A DNA stretch of 64,000 nucleotides from Pectobacterium fontis. Lineage in GTDB: Bacteria; Pseudomonadota; Gammaproteobacteria; Enterobacterales; Enterobacteriaceae. The notes beneath the pieces were generated by a model, which worked only from the letters and a program-made list of their open reading frames with translations, had not been told where the DNA came from and did not search any database. The stretch lies in contig NZ_JSXC01000026.1 of NCBI RefSeq assembly GCF_000803215.1, positions 47,412 to 111,411 of the forward strand, in the 5' to 3' direction. Made by a program: the position numbers and the translations under genes. Below are positions 26,996-36,780 of the stretch, piece by piece (position 1 is the first letter of the stretch; each line of letters opens with the position of its first letter).

Positions 26996-28728
26996 TGAGT
27001 GAAAAATACGTTTTCAGTGAAAAACATCCTGGTCCCTTGGTGGTAGAAGGGAAACTCGCTGATGCTGAGCGCATGAAGCTGGCAAGTCATTTCCTGCGCG
27101 GCACGATTGCTGAAGATCTGAACGATGGTCTGACCGGCGGCTTCAACGGCGATAACTTTTTGTTGATCCGCTTCCACGGCATGTATCAGCAGGATGACCG
27201 CGATATTCGCGCCGAGCGTGCTGAACAGAAGCTGGAGCCGCGTCATGCGATGATGCTGCGCTGCCGCTTACCCGGTGGGGTGATGACGCCGGAACAATGG
27301 CTTGGAATCGATAAATTTGCCAGTGAAAGCACGCTGTACGGCAGTATTCGTATTACTAACCGCCAGACTTTTCAGTTTCACGGCATCCTCAAGCCGAACG
27401 TGAAACCGGTGCATCAACTGCTCAATCGTCTGGGGCTGGATGGGCTGGCGACCGCCAATGATGTGAACCGTAACGTGCTGTGTACCTCCAACCCGGTGGA
27501 GTCCGAGCTGCATCAGCAGGCCTATGAGTGGGCGAAAAAGCTCTCTGAGCACCTGCTGCCGCGCACGCGTGCCTATGCCGAGATCTGGATGGATCAGGAA
27601 AAAGTGGCCACGACGGATGAGGAGCCGATTCTGGGTTCAACCTATCTGCCACGTAAATTTAAAACCACGGTGGTGATCCCGCCGCAGAATGATATCGATC
27701 TGCATGCAAACGATCTCAACTTCGTTGCGATTGCCGATAATGGTCGTCTGGTGGGCTTCAACGTGTTAGTCGGCGGTGGGCTTTCTATCGCTCACGGTGA
27801 TAAGGCGACTTATCCGCGTACGGCCAGCGAACTGGGCTATATTGCTATCGAGCATACGTTGGCGGTTGCTGAAGCGGTAGTCACCACACAGCGCGACTGG
27901 GGCAATCGTACCAACCGTAAAAACGCCAAAACCAAATACACGCTGGAGCGTGTGGGTGTCGACAACTTCAGGCAGGAAGTGGAAGCGCGTGCTGGCGTGA
28001 AATTTGAAGCGGTACGCCCGTATGAATTCACCGGACGTGGCGATCGCATCGGTTGGGTAAAAGGCATCGACAATAAATGGCATCTGACGCTGTTTATCGA
28101 GAATGGCCGTATTCTGGATTATCCGGGTCGCCCTCTGAAAACCGGTCTGGCGGAAATCGCCAAGATCCATAAAGGCGATTTCCGCCTGACGGCGAATCAG
28201 AATCTGATCGTCGCGGGTGTTCCGGCACGTAGCAAAGCGAAGATTGATGCGCTGGCGCGTGAGCACGGTCTGATTGATGACAGCGTTAGCGAACAGCGTA
28301 AGAACTCGATGGCCTGCGTGTCGTTTCCGACCTGCCCACTGGCAATGGCGGAAGCCGAGCGTTTCCTGCCGGAGTTTGTTACGAAAGTGGAAGGCATCAT
28401 GCAGCAGCACGGCGTGGGTGATGAACACATCGTGTTGCGTGTGACGGGTTGCCCGAACGGTTGTGGCCGCGCCATGCTGGCGGAAATCGGTCTGGTAGGT
28501 AAAGCGGTAGGACGTTATAACCTGCATCTTGGCGGGAATCGCGAAGGGACGCGTATTCCCCGTATGTATCGCGAGAACATTAATGAAACCGAGATCCTGA
28601 CGGAAATCGATCGTCTTGTTGGGCTATGGTCGCAAGATCGCCAGCCGAATGAAGGCTTCGGTGATTTTGTCATTCGCACCAACATCATTAAACCGGTGCT
28701 GGATCCCGCCCGTGATTTTTATGACTGA
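26995..28728 (+). CDS. cysI: Sulfite reductase haemoprotein subunit CysI
   Basis: This is 577 residues. The four cysteine ligands of the coupled siroheme-[4Fe-4S] centre are visible in [10 protein letters not shown] and [12 protein letters not shown]. Repeated ferrite-like domains include [12 protein letters not shown] and [12 protein letters not shown]. It reduces sulfite to sulfide with six electrons supplied by CysJ. Start overlaps the cysJ stop; cysH follows after 12 bp. Confidence 0.97.
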   Translation: MSEKYVFSEKHPGPLVVEGKLADAERMKLASHFLRGTIAEDLNDGLTGGFNGDNFLLIRFHGMYQQDDRDIRAERAEQKLEPRHAMMLRCRLPGGVMTPEQWLGIDKFASESTLYGSIRITNRQTFQFHGILKPNVKPVHQLLNRLGLDGLATANDVNRNVLCTSNPVESELHQQAYEWAKKLSEHLLPRTRAYAEIWMDQEKVATTDEEPILGSTYLPRKFKTTVVIPPQNDIDLHANDLNFVAIADNGRLVGFNVLVGGGLSIAHGDKATYPRTASELGYIAIEHTLAVAEAVVTTQRDWGNRTNRKNAKTKYTLERVGVDNFRQEVEARAGVKFEAVRPYEFTGRGDRIGWVKGIDNKWHLTLFIENGRILDYPGRPLKTGLAEIAKIHKGDFRLTANQNLIVAGVPARSKAKIDALAREHGLIDDSVSEQRKNSMACVSFPTCPLAMAEAERFLPEFVTKVEGIMQQHGVGDEHIVLRVTGCPNGCGRAMLAEIGLVGKAVGRYNLHLGGNREGTRIPRMYRENINETEILTEIDRLVGLWSQDRQPNEGFGDFVIRTNIIKPVLDPARDFYD

Positions 28729-28740
28729 CAGGAGATGCTG

Positions 28741-29475
28741 ATGGCCACATTTAACCTTGAGGCACTGAACGCATTACCGAAAGATGAACAGGTGGCCGCA
28801 CTGGCCGCCGTGAATAGCCAGCTTGAACCGCTTTCTGCGCAGGAAAGAGTCAGTTGGGCGTTGGAGAATCTGCCGGGCAACTTTGTTTTGTCGTCCAGTT
28901 TCGGCATTCAGGCGGCGGTATCGCTGCATCTGGTGACGCAGCAGCGGCCGGATATTCCGGTTATCCTCACGGATACCGGTTATCTGTTTCCTGAAACTTA
29001 CCAGTTTATTGATGCATTAACGGAACAGTTGACGCTGAACCTGCAAGTATATCGCGCCGCCGCATCCCCTGCCTGGCAGGAAGCGCGCTATGGCAAGCTG
29101 TGGGAGCAGGGAGTAGAAGGTATTGAGCGCTACAACCTGCTGAATAAAGTCGAGCCGATGAATCGGGCGCTGAGCGAGCTAAAAGCAGGCACATGGTTTG
29201 CTGGCCTGCGCCGCGAGCAGTCCGGCAGCCGAGGCGAATTGCCCGTGCTGGCGATTCAGCGCGGCGTCTTCAAATTCCTGCCGATTATCGACTGGGATAA
29301 CCGCACGGTTTACCAGTATCTGAAAGGAAATGGCCTGAGCTACCATCCGCTGTGGGATCAAGGCTACCTGTCTGTCGGCGATACGCATACCACTCGCAAG
29401 TGGGAGCCGGGCATGAGCGAAGAAGAAACCCGCTTCTTCGGTCTGAAACGCGAATGCGGTCTGCACGAAGGGTAA
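28741..29475 (+). CDS. cysH: PAPS reductase CysH
   Basis: I chose the ATG at 28741 (244 residues, [10 protein letters not shown]), correctly spaced from CAGGAG; the ATG at 28735 abuts that site. The family motifs are present: [17 protein letters not shown] (PP-loop), [14 protein letters not shown], and the C-terminal KRECGLHEG with the catalytic cysteine. It reduces PAPS to sulfite with thioredoxin or glutaredoxin. The other cysteine pair of the plant-type enzyme is absent, as expected. It ends the operon before a hairpin. Confidence 0.97.
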   Translation: MATFNLEALNALPKDEQVAALAAVNSQLEPLSAQERVSWALENLPGNFVLSSSFGIQAAVSLHLVTQQRPDIPVILTDTGYLFPETYQFIDALTEQLTLNLQVYRAAASPAWQEARYGKLWEQGVEGIERYNLLNKVEPMNRALSELKAGTWFAGLRREQSGSRGELPVLAIQRGVFKFLPIIDWDNRTVYQYLKGNGLSYHPLWDQGYLSVGDTHTTRKWEPGMSEEETRFFGLKRECGLHEG

Positions 29476-29483
29476 AATATAGA

Positions 29484-29504
29484 GAACCGGGCATCGCCCG
29501 GTTC
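29484..29504 (+). terminator. Hairpin after cysH
   Basis: GAACCGGGC (29484-29492) and GCCCGGTTC (29496-29504) form a perfect 9-bp stem with a 3-nt loop, 8 bp after the cysH stop. The T tract is missing, so efficiency is uncertain. Confidence 0.7.
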
Positions 29505-30385
29505 GTGCCATTCTGGCTTGCTAAACACTTACTGGCAAATTAACACCTGCTTTTTCGCCACTTCAACACAGTTTGCTATATCCCCTCTGTCACTTCCTGT
29601 GGCGTGACCACACGGATGTCTAGCCCCTCGCGCTGTTCCCTATGACGTGACGCCCCAATGTTGGGTTGTGAACGATAGTGTTTTGCCCGTAAATCCCGCT
29701 CTTTACGCTCCGCTGAGAGATGAAGAAGGGGGATCGAAAAATGGAGGCTCTATTTGTGAGAGGCATCATTCAAGATTTATCAAAAATAAGTTATATGAAT
29801 TGCTATTTATTAGCATGGTAATGATATTAATGTGTTGTATGACCATTTGTTATAGTAAATTTTGAAATAAAATGCAGGCTAAATAATGTTATTAAAGCGG
29901 TAAAACATTCGTTAATCTTCTTAGCTTGATAATTATTTCATTTTTAATGAAATAAAAAGGCACGAAATATATTTCTTTTCTGTTAATTGAAATTCAATGA
30001 CTTACCGATTTCTATTGCGATGTTTTTTTACTTAAGGTTTATATAATCTTTTGTTTTTTATGTGTTTGTTGTTTTAGGTGTTCCGCTTACTTGCTCTGCT
30101 ATATAAGCATTGACCGTGCATTTATGTTGTGTGTATGATCCAAACATAAAATATAAATGTATTTAATTCCTTCTTGGTGTGACTCTTTTACACCGATATA
30201 AACTGTAAAATTACGGTTTATTATGGTTTTTTAATTCGGTTTTACTTTATTTCATCTCGCTGGTCGAAAAACAAATACGCTATTTGTTTGCCGAATTGCT
30301 GCCGTTCTCATGGACTATGGTGGATTTTCGGTAGGAATCGACTTTACTTCTCCGGGCCCGAGAGCCCTTACGTTGGTATAGACAC
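29505..30385. other. Long region between cysH and the T6SS operon
   Basis: About 880 bp without a convincing complete gene. The left part (to about 29750) has ordinary base composition and holds a minus-strand coding relic listed separately. The right part is strongly AT-rich. It includes TATAAT at 30042-30047 without a good -35, a GGTGT/ACACC hairpin at 30176-30194, and the leader of tssB. I found no sigma-54 element here. A 72-codon plus-strand frame (29647-29865) overlaps the relic and looks like its shadow. Confidence 0.5.
29576..29749 (-). pseudogene. Coding-like relic of unknown family
   Basis: On the minus strand a 57-codon open frame ends at a TAG (29578-29576). It contains LSAERKERDLRAKHYRS and REGLDIRVVTPQEVTEGI, which read like real protein, but there is no ATG and an in-frame stop lies just upstream. 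I cannot name the family. It may be the tail of a lost gene, a dispersed repeat, or a chance frame. Confidence 0.3.
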
Positions 30386-30889
30386 ATGGCAAAAGGAACT
30401 GACGGTGCATCTGTCGCACCAAAGGAACGTATTAATATCAAATATGTTCCAGCCACTGGTGGTCAGCAGGCGGAAATAGAATTGCCGTTGACACTGATGA
30501 TCGTAGGAAATATGAAAGGGCGTACAGAGGAAACGCCTATCGAGGAACGCCAGACCGTATCGATCGATAAAAACAATTTTACCTCCGTGATGAAAGAAGC
30601 CAATCTGGAGCTGAATTTCAGTGTGCCAAATCGCCTTGAAGAAGGAAGTCAGGACGATCTGCCAGTAAAATTGAGCATTGGTGGTTTGAATGATTTCTCC
30701 CCTGACCGCATCGCCCAGCAAGTGCCTGAATTAAGTAAGCTGCTTGATTTACGTGAGGCACTGGTCGCGCTGAAAGGCCCCCTCGGCAATATTCCCTCAT
30801 TCCGTAATCGCTTACAGGACCTGTTGTCCAGCGAAGAAGCCAGAGAACAGCTTTTGAAAGAGCTTGATCTGGTAAAACCCGCCGAATAA
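30386..30889 (+). CDS. tssB: T6SS sheath small subunit TssB (VipA)
   Basis: The 167-residue protein is the usual TssB length. KERINIKYVPATGGQQAEIELP and the downstream DNF-type core with PELSKLLDLREALVALKG and RNRLQDLL are family signatures. TssB and TssC co-assemble into the contractile cytoplasmic sheath that drives the Hcp tube. It is the first gene of the operon. No strong ribosome site precedes the ATG, which is unusual for a sheath subunit needed in large amounts. tssC follows 21 bp downstream. Confidence 0.96.
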   Translation: MAKGTDGASVAPKERINIKYVPATGGQQAEIELPLTLMIVGNMKGRTEETPIEERQTVSIDKNNFTSVMKEANLELNFSVPNRLEEGSQDDLPVKLSIGGLNDFSPDRIAQQVPELSKLLDLREALVALKGPLGNIPSFRNRLQDLLSSEEAREQLLKELDLVKPAE

Positions 30890-30910
30890 TTGACGAAATA
30901 GGGAAAGAAT

Positions 30911-32389
30911 ATGTCAATAGTTGAAGAACAATCCCAGGCTGGGGTTGCCAGTGCCTCTGGATCGCTGCTTGACGACATCATGGCTCAAGCGCGTATCACC
31001 CCGGTTGATGAAGGTTACAGCGTTGCCAAACAAGGTATTGCTGCGCTGGTTGCTAACATTCTTGATAGCGGAAATGCCGCAGAACCGGTGAATAAAGCGC
31101 TGGTCGATAGCATGATCGTCGAACTGGACAAAAAACTCAGCAAGCAGATTGACGTCATTCTGCATGCAAAAGAACTTCAGGAACTGGAATCTTCCTGGCG
31201 TTCAATGAAGCTGCTGGTTGATCGCACCGATTTCCGTGAAAACATCAAATTACTGGTGTTACATGCGACCAAAGAAGAACTGTTGGAAGATTTCGAATTT
31301 GCGCCTGAAATCTCACAGTCTGGCTTCTATAAGCACGTTTATTCCAGCGGCTACGGCCAATTTGGTGGTCAGCCTATCGGTGGGGTCATCGGGGATTATG
31401 CGCTGACGCAAAGTTCACCTGATATCAAACTGATGCAGTATGTCAGCGCCGTTGGCGCGATGGCACACGCGCCGTTCATCTCCTCCGTTGCGCCGACTTT
31501 CTTTGGCGTGGATAGCTTTACCGATTTACCTTCCATCAAAGATCTGAAATCCGTTTTCGAAGGCCCGGCCTACACGAAATGGCGTTCGCTGCGCGAATCG
31601 GAAGACGGTCGCTATCTGGGGCTGACGGCACCACGTTTTCTGGCTCGTCTGCCTTATGACCCCGTTGAGAACCCGATTAAGGGCTTCAACTATAAGGAAG
31701 ATATCAGCACCGATCACGAACATTATCTGTGGGGCAATACCGCTTATCTGATGGGTACTGCGCTGACGGACAGCTTCGCGAAATACCGCTGGTGTCCGAA
31801 CATCATTGGCCCGCAGAGCGGCGGCGCGATTACCGATCTGCCAGTACATGTTTATGAAGCCATGGGACAACTTCAGGCCAAGATCCCGACTGAAGTGCTG
31901 ATCACCGATCGTCGCGAATATGAAATGGCTGAAGAAGGCTTTATCACGTTGACGATGCGTAAAGACAGCGACAACGCGGCTTTCTTCTCGGCTAACTCGG
32001 TGCAGAAACCGAAGGTGTTCCCGAACACCAAAGAAGGTAAAGAAGCGGAAACCAACTACAAGCTGGGTACGCAACTGCCGTACATGTTCATCATCAACCG
32101 TCTGGCGCACTACATCAAAGTGCTTCAGCGTGAGCAGATTGGCTCATGGAAAGAGCGTCAGGATCTTGAGCGTGAGTTGAATACCTGGATTAAACAGTAC
32201 ATTGCCGATCAGGAAAACCCACCGGCAGATGTGCGTAGCCGTCGCCCTCTGCGTGCTGCACAAATCAAAGTGCTGGATGTGGAAGGAGAACCAGGTTGGT
32301 ATCAGGTCACCATGTCTGTGCGCCCGCACTTTAAGTACATGGGGGCAAACTTTGAACTGTCGCTGGTAGGGCGTTTGGATAAGGAATAA
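30911..32389 (+). CDS. tssC: T6SS sheath large subunit TssC (VipB)
   Basis: The protein is 492 residues. ESSWRSMKLLVDRTDFRENIK, FGVDSFTDLPSIKDLKSVFEG and the C-terminal RRPLRAAQIKVLDVEGEPGW are highly conserved in TssC. It forms the outer sheath lattice with TssB, and the assembled sheath is recycled by ClpV encoded further down. AGGGA precedes the ATG. The next gene, tssE, starts 5 bp after the stop. Confidence 0.97.
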   Translation: MSIVEEQSQAGVASASGSLLDDIMAQARITPVDEGYSVAKQGIAALVANILDSGNAAEPVNKALVDSMIVELDKKLSKQIDVILHAKELQELESSWRSMKLLVDRTDFRENIKLLVLHATKEELLEDFEFAPEISQSGFYKHVYSSGYGQFGGQPIGGVIGDYALTQSSPDIKLMQYVSAVGAMAHAPFISSVAPTFFGVDSFTDLPSIKDLKSVFEGPAYTKWRSLRESEDGRYLGLTAPRFLARLPYDPVENPIKGFNYKEDISTDHEHYLWGNTAYLMGTALTDSFAKYRWCPNIIGPQSGGAITDLPVHVYEAMGQLQAKIPTEVLITDRREYEMAEEGFITLTMRKDSDNAAFFSANSVQKPKVFPNTKEGKEAETNYKLGTQLPYMFIINRLAHYIKVLQREQIGSWKERQDLERELNTWIKQYIADQENPPADVRSRRPLRAAQIKVLDVEGEPGWYQVTMSVRPHFKYMGANFELSLVGRLDKE

Positions 32390-32394
32390 GACTG

Positions 32395-32826
32395 ATGCCG
32401 TCTCTTTCTGCCTGGGAAAGGGGAAACGCGGCAAGTCTGTTTGATCGCATCCGTGGGGAGGAGCGTCGCTCCTCCCCTGAAACGGAAGTTGAAGCACTGA
32501 TCGAGTCCGTTAAGCGTCAACTGGACAATGTGCTCAATACCCGGCCCGGAAATTGCCGCAGCGCACCTGAGCTTGGCGTGATTGATTTTAATGACGCAAC
32601 GCAAGGTGGGGCTGACATTCGAGGGAAAATCCGGGAGGCGATCCGGCAGTGTATCTGTCGCTTTGAACCTCGAATTGTTCATGTGGATGTCGACGCATCG
32701 GACTATTTATCGAATCCGATGGAGATGTCGTTTCAGGTTACCGCGCATGTCAGATTGGAAGATCTGGAGCAGGTCACCTCTTTCAATATCCACATGGATA
32801 GCCACCGCCATTACAGAATGATCTGA
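32395..32826 (+). CDS. tssE: T6SS baseplate protein TssE (gp25-like)
   Basis: The 143-residue protein has a gp25-like fold. ESVKRQLDNVLNTRPGNCRS and REAIRQCICRFEPRIVHVDV carry the conserved pattern with an EPR-type core seen across gp25/TssE. It seeds sheath assembly at the baseplate with TssF, TssG and TssK. It is separated from tssC and tssF by 5 and 2 bp. Confidence 0.93.
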   Translation: MPSLSAWERGNAASLFDRIRGEERRSSPETEVEALIESVKRQLDNVLNTRPGNCRSAPELGVIDFNDATQGGADIRGKIREAIRQCICRFEPRIVHVDVDASDYLSNPMEMSFQVTAHVRLEDLEQVTSFNIHMDSHRHYRMI

Positions 32827-32828
32827 TT

Positions 32829-34595
32829 ATGTCACTGGAACATTTTTTCAGGGATGAGCTAACCTACTTGCGTCTGCAAGGGCGTGAATTCGCCAAGGCG
32901 CACCCTGAGCTTACCCGATTTTTGTCAGAACAGACCACGGATCCAGACGTCGAACGTCTGCTGGAAGGGTTCGCCTTTTTGACAGGGAGCCTGCGGGCAA
33001 AGATCGAGGATGAATTTCCTGAACTGACACACGGTCTGTTGGGCATGCTGTGGCCTAATTACCTGCGCCCTGTGCCGAGCATGACGATTATGCAGTTTTC
33101 GGTGCATCCCGGCGCGATTGCCCAGCCCGCGTTTGTTGCGCGTGGTTGTGAGCTAGACAGTCTGCCGATTGATGATGTGGTCTGTCATTTTCAAACCTGT
33201 CACGATGTTTGGATTTATCCGGCGGATATCCGTGAGATCAAGGTACAGAGTGGTAACGATCTGTCCACCATTACGCTGGATATTGGGTTACATGGCCCGC
33301 TATCGCTCAGCGATTTGCAACTCGACAAACTGCGCTTTTATCTGGGCGGTGATACTTATACGGCCTACGAGCTCTATTTCTGGATCGCCAGCCAGCTTTC
33401 GCATATTGAACTGGAAATCGATGGCCAACGCTTCCGTCAGGAAGCCAGCGTGCTGAAGACGGTCGGCTTTGAGCGTGAAGACGCGCTATTGCCGTATCCG
33501 GGCAACGTTTATTCGGGCTATCGCATCCTACAGGAATACTTTTGTTTTCCTGAAAGTTTCCTCTTTTTCCAACTCGCTGGCGCGGTATGGCCAGATCTCC
33601 CGCTGACGGTCACGGAATTCCGGCTGCATTTTTGTTTCGATCGCCCGCTGCCAGCGGAACTGAAGATCCGCCCTGATTCGTTCATGCTCAACTGCGTACC
33701 GGCGATCAATCTCTTCCAGCATGATAGCGAGCCGATCAACCTCAGCGGTCGCCAGACGGATTATCCGCTGAAGGCCAGTTACCGTAACGCCGATAGCTTT
33801 GAAATCTTCTCTGTGGATAAGGTAGAAGGCTGGGTTGAAGGGAATTCGGGCCGCGCCCGAGGAATACCGCGAACCTATCAGCCTTTTGAAAGTTTCCAGC
33901 ATCAAATAGAGCGGGCTAAAGGGCGGTTGGCGCTCTATTACCGCATTCGGGTGAGAGAAGCGGTAAACGGCAACGGTTTTGATCACATGCTCTCTTTTGT
34001 CCGTGGCGATGAGCAGGAAGTGATTGATTTGGATGAATCGATCTCGGTAACCCTGACCTGCACCAACCGATCGCGGGCAGCGCAGTTGCCTGTTGGGGCG
34101 ATCTGTGTGCCAACGGGGAATTCGCCGTCTTTCGCGACGTTCCGTAATCTGGTGCGGCCGACGCGACCACTGCGTCCAGCGATGGACGGTAGTCTGCATT
34201 GGACGCTGATCTCTAACCTGTCTCTGAACTACGTGTCATTACTGCGACGTGATGCGCTGGTACAGATTCTGCGTACTTATGATTTTCCGGCGCTGCACGA
34301 TAAGCAGGCGGAGCAAGCCTCGCGTAAGCGTCTGGCGGGTATCGAATCTATCGAAACCACCCCTATAGACCGTCTGGTACAGGGGATGCCAGTTCGTGGC
34401 TTGAAATCCATCCTGTCAGTACGGCAATCCGCGTTTTCCAGTGAAGGAGAACTCTATCTGTTTAGTACGGTGCTGGCGCACTTCTTCTCGTTATACGCCA
34501 GCGTCAACGCCTTCCACCTGCTGGAAGTCGTCAACATCGATAACAAGGAGCGCTACCGATGGCCGGTACAGATAGGTCAACACTCAATGATGTGA
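32829..34595 (+). CDS. tssF: T6SS baseplate protein TssF (VasA)
   Basis: The 588-residue length is typical. The N terminus FFRDELTYLRLQGREFAKAHP, the segment PNYLRPVPSMTIMQF, and NRLVQGMPVRGL-type DRLVQGMPVRGLKSILSVRQ near the end are family hallmarks. TssF forms the wedge complex with TssG and TssK. Its 3' end overlaps tssG by 37 bases. Confidence 0.96.
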   Translation: MSLEHFFRDELTYLRLQGREFAKAHPELTRFLSEQTTDPDVERLLEGFAFLTGSLRAKIEDEFPELTHGLLGMLWPNYLRPVPSMTIMQFSVHPGAIAQPAFVARGCELDSLPIDDVVCHFQTCHDVWIYPADIREIKVQSGNDLSTITLDIGLHGPLSLSDLQLDKLRFYLGGDTYTAYELYFWIASQLSHIELEIDGQRFRQEASVLKTVGFEREDALLPYPGNVYSGYRILQEYFCFPESFLFFQLAGAVWPDLPLTVTEFRLHFCFDRPLPAELKIRPDSFMLNCVPAINLFQHDSEPINLSGRQTDYPLKASYRNADSFEIFSVDKVEGWVEGNSGRARGIPRTYQPFESFQHQIERAKGRLALYYRIRVREAVNGNGFDHMLSFVRGDEQEVIDLDESISVTLTCTNRSRAAQLPVGAICVPTGNSPSFATFRNLVRPTRPLRPAMDGSLHWTLISNLSLNYVSLLRRDALVQILRTYDFPALHDKQAEQASRKRLAGIESIETTPIDRLVQGMPVRGLKSILSVRQSAFSSEGELYLFSTVLAHFFSLYASVNAFHLLEVVNIDNKERYRWPVQIGQHSMM

Positions 34596-35557
34596 CGTTC
34601 CGCCAGGATGTTTCACGCTTTAATTTTTTCCAATTGGTTGAGCTACTTAACCAACTGGAAGGCGTGGATCTGGAACAAGAACTGGATTTTCGTCCTGAGC
34701 AGGAGCGTCTGCGCTTTCGTTCTACGGCATCAATTGGTTTTCACCCTAGCGATATTTTGCAAGTGGGGCGTGACGACGAAGGGCGTCAGGAACTGGAAGT
34801 CGCGTTTCTGGGGCTGCACGGTAGCCAGTCGCCGATGCCCGGTTATTACCTCGAAGAACTGGCCTGGGAATACGCGCAGGGCGAGCAGAAACTGGGTGTG
34901 TTTCTCGACTTCTTTCATCACCGTTTACTCACGCTGTTGCACCGCGCCTGGCGCAAATACCGCTATCACGTTCGCTTTCAGAATGAGGGTGAGGATGGAT
35001 TCTCCCGCCTGATGTTTGCGCTCGTCGGGTTAGGCAATGACGCCGTACGCGACAGCCTGCCGGTTAACCGCGCCAAGATGCTTTCCTATGCCGGTGTGCT
35101 GGCAAGCCCCAGCCGTTCACCGGAAGTGGTCGCGGGGCTGGTCATCCACTGTTTCGATCTGGATGACGTGGCCGTTATGGCCTGGCAGCACCGCCGTGTG
35201 CCTATTCACGAAGGGCAGCAGAACCGGTTGGGAAAAGCCAACATGATGCTGGGCGGTGATTTTGTTATCGGCGACAAAGTAAATGATTGTGCTGGTAAGT
35301 TTTTGCTTAAAGTCGGCAACCTCAGCTTTAGCCGTTTCCTCAGTTTTTTGCCCAACGGCGAGCATTTTCAGCCGCTGGTGCGTTTTGTCTCTTTCATTCT
35401 TCGCGATCAACTGGCTTGGGATCTGCGTCTTGGTTTCGCGGAAGGCGAAGCCAAGGGCTTAAGCCTGGGCAGTGAGCAGAGCAGCCGTTTGGGATGGAGT
35501 AGCTTTCTCGGGCAGCCGCCAACGGATCCCTATGTGACGATTTGTGTGCAGGAGTAA
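34559..35557 (+). CDS. tssG: T6SS baseplate protein TssG (VasB)
   Basis: This is 332 residues. FNFFQLVELLNQLEGVDLEQ, FRSTASIGFHPSDILQ and RLGWSSFLG near the C terminus are characteristic. The ATG at 34559 follows AAGGAG and lies inside tssF, so the two are probably co-translated, in keeping with a fixed TssF/TssG stoichiometry in the wedge. Confidence 0.95.
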   Translation: MAGTDRSTLNDVTFRQDVSRFNFFQLVELLNQLEGVDLEQELDFRPEQERLRFRSTASIGFHPSDILQVGRDDEGRQELEVAFLGLHGSQSPMPGYYLEELAWEYAQGEQKLGVFLDFFHHRLLTLLHRAWRKYRYHVRFQNEGEDGFSRLMFALVGLGNDAVRDSLPVNRAKMLSYAGVLASPSRSPEVVAGLVIHCFDLDDVAVMAWQHRRVPIHEGQQNRLGKANMMLGGDFVIGDKVNDCAGKFLLKVGNLSFSRFLSFLPNGEHFQPLVRFVSFILRDQLAWDLRLGFAEGEAKGLSLGSEQSSRLGWSSFLGQPPTDPYVTICVQE

Positions 35558-35559
35558 AT

Positions 35560-36780
35560 GTGAACGTAACCCATCCACTCACGTTGGTTGTGCTCAACAG
35601 TGAACAACTCGATATCAATTCTCAGGTGCAGCACCAGTTCGATCACCGTGGCGGCACGCTAGGAGCGTCGGAAAAAGACCAGTGGCAACTGCGGGATCGG
35701 CTGGGATCCGTGGTGCCGGAGCATGCACGCATCGAAATGACCGATGGTTATTTCAGCCTGTGCGATCTGAGCGGTCAGTCGTTTATTAACGGTTCGCTGT
35801 CGCCGATTGGGCGAGATCGCAAAGTCATTCTGTCGCACGGCGACGAATTGGTGATTGGGCCTTTCCGGCTGGGCGTGTACATCGGCGATCCGACGACGGA
35901 ACAGGATATCGATCAGGTATTAGGACAGCGTACGGACGATGTGCTGGGCGGCTGGTTAAGTGAAGATAAAAAAAGACGTTCTGCGGATCTCATCGAGCCA
36001 TCCGCCGTGTTGAATGACCCGCTGTGGGCGCTCCAGAAAGAACAGAGCCAACCCCTATTGCCATCAGACAGTGAGACGGTCAGAGAATCGCTCACGGCCT
36101 CCCTTTCTTCTTTTTCTTCTGCTGAGGACACCATGGATCAGAAATTTGTGGAATTACCGACCATCAACACATCGTACGCGGGAGAGGGGCTGGAAGGGTA
36201 TGGCGACGGCACCTCACTGGCGCCGCTGATGCGCGGTCTGGGGCTGTCGCTTCAGCCGGGCGATGATGCGCGGCTGCGCGAAATGCTCGAAGAGATGGGA
36301 AAAAGCCTGCGTGCGATGGTTGAAGGGCTGCTGGCATTGCAGACGGAGCAGGCGGCGCTGGCGGATACCCATTTACGTCCGATTGAAGATAACCCGCTAC
36401 GTCTGGGACTGGGCTATGCGGATACGCTGTCCGTGCTGTTTGCCGAAGGGAAAAGCCCGGTGCACCTGTCTGCGCCCGCTGCGGTGGAAGAAGTGTTGAA
36501 CAATGTGCGGGTGCATCACATCGCGAACCAGCAGGCGATTGCCGTGGCGTTGGAAAATATTCTTCAGGCTTTTTCACCTGACGCGCTGCTCAACCGCTTT
36601 GAGCACTATCGCCGCAGTGGAGAAGCATTGGCGGCAGATGACGGCTGGGCATGGCAGATGTATCAGCACTATTACCGTGAATTAACCTCACCGCGCCAGC
36701 AGGGGTTCCAGAAACTGTTCCATCAGGTCTATGCGCAGGCGTATGACCGTGCCGTGCGTCAGCAGCAGGAGAAAAAATGA
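35560..36780 (+). CDS. tagH: T6SS FHA-domain protein TagH (VasC/ImpI)
   Basis: I chose the GTG at 35560 (406 residues), which has GGAG seven bases upstream and follows the tssG stop; an ATG at 35542 is also in frame. An FHA phosphothreonine-binding domain lies at about 25-105 (GTLGASEKDQWQLRD, HARIEMTDGYFSLCDLSGQS). The C-terminal half is the helical VasC domain (AVEEVLNNVRVHHIANQQA). In Pseudomonas-type systems Fha proteins work with the PpkA kinase and PppA phosphatase, but neither is encoded in this window, as in V. cholerae. Its partner is unknown. The stop overlaps the tssJ start. Confidence 0.9.
   Translation: MNVTHPLTLVVLNSEQLDINSQVQHQFDHRGGTLGASEKDQWQLRDRLGSVVPEHARIEMTDGYFSLCDLSGQSFINGSLSPIGRDRKVILSHGDELVIGPFRLGVYIGDPTTEQDIDQVLGQRTDDVLGGWLSEDKKRRSADLIEPSAVLNDPLWALQKEQSQPLLPSDSETVRESLTASLSSFSSAEDTMDQKFVELPTINTSYAGEGLEGYGDGTSLAPLMRGLGLSLQPGDDARLREMLEEMGKSLRAMVEGLLALQTEQAALADTHLRPIEDNPLRLGLGYADTLSVLFAEGKSPVHLSAPAAVEEVLNNVRVHHIANQQAIAVALENILQAFSPDALLNRFEHYRRSGEALAADDGWAWQMYQHYYRELTSPRQQGFQKLFHQVYAQAYDRAVRQQQEKK

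Noticed and set aside
29647..29865. 72-codon plus-strand frame before the T6SS operon
   Set aside because: Its first half is antisense to the minus-strand relic, and its second half runs into AT-rich DNA with a changed character; no ribosome site.
29476..30385. CRISPR-cas locus after cysH, as in E. coli
   Set aside because: No repeat-spacer pattern and no cas-like frame; the T6SS operon occupies this place.
30374..30392. Possible sigma-54 promoter just before tssB (TTGG...ATGGC)
   Set aside because: GG and GC are not 10 bases apart, and the would-be -12 overlaps the tssB start codon.
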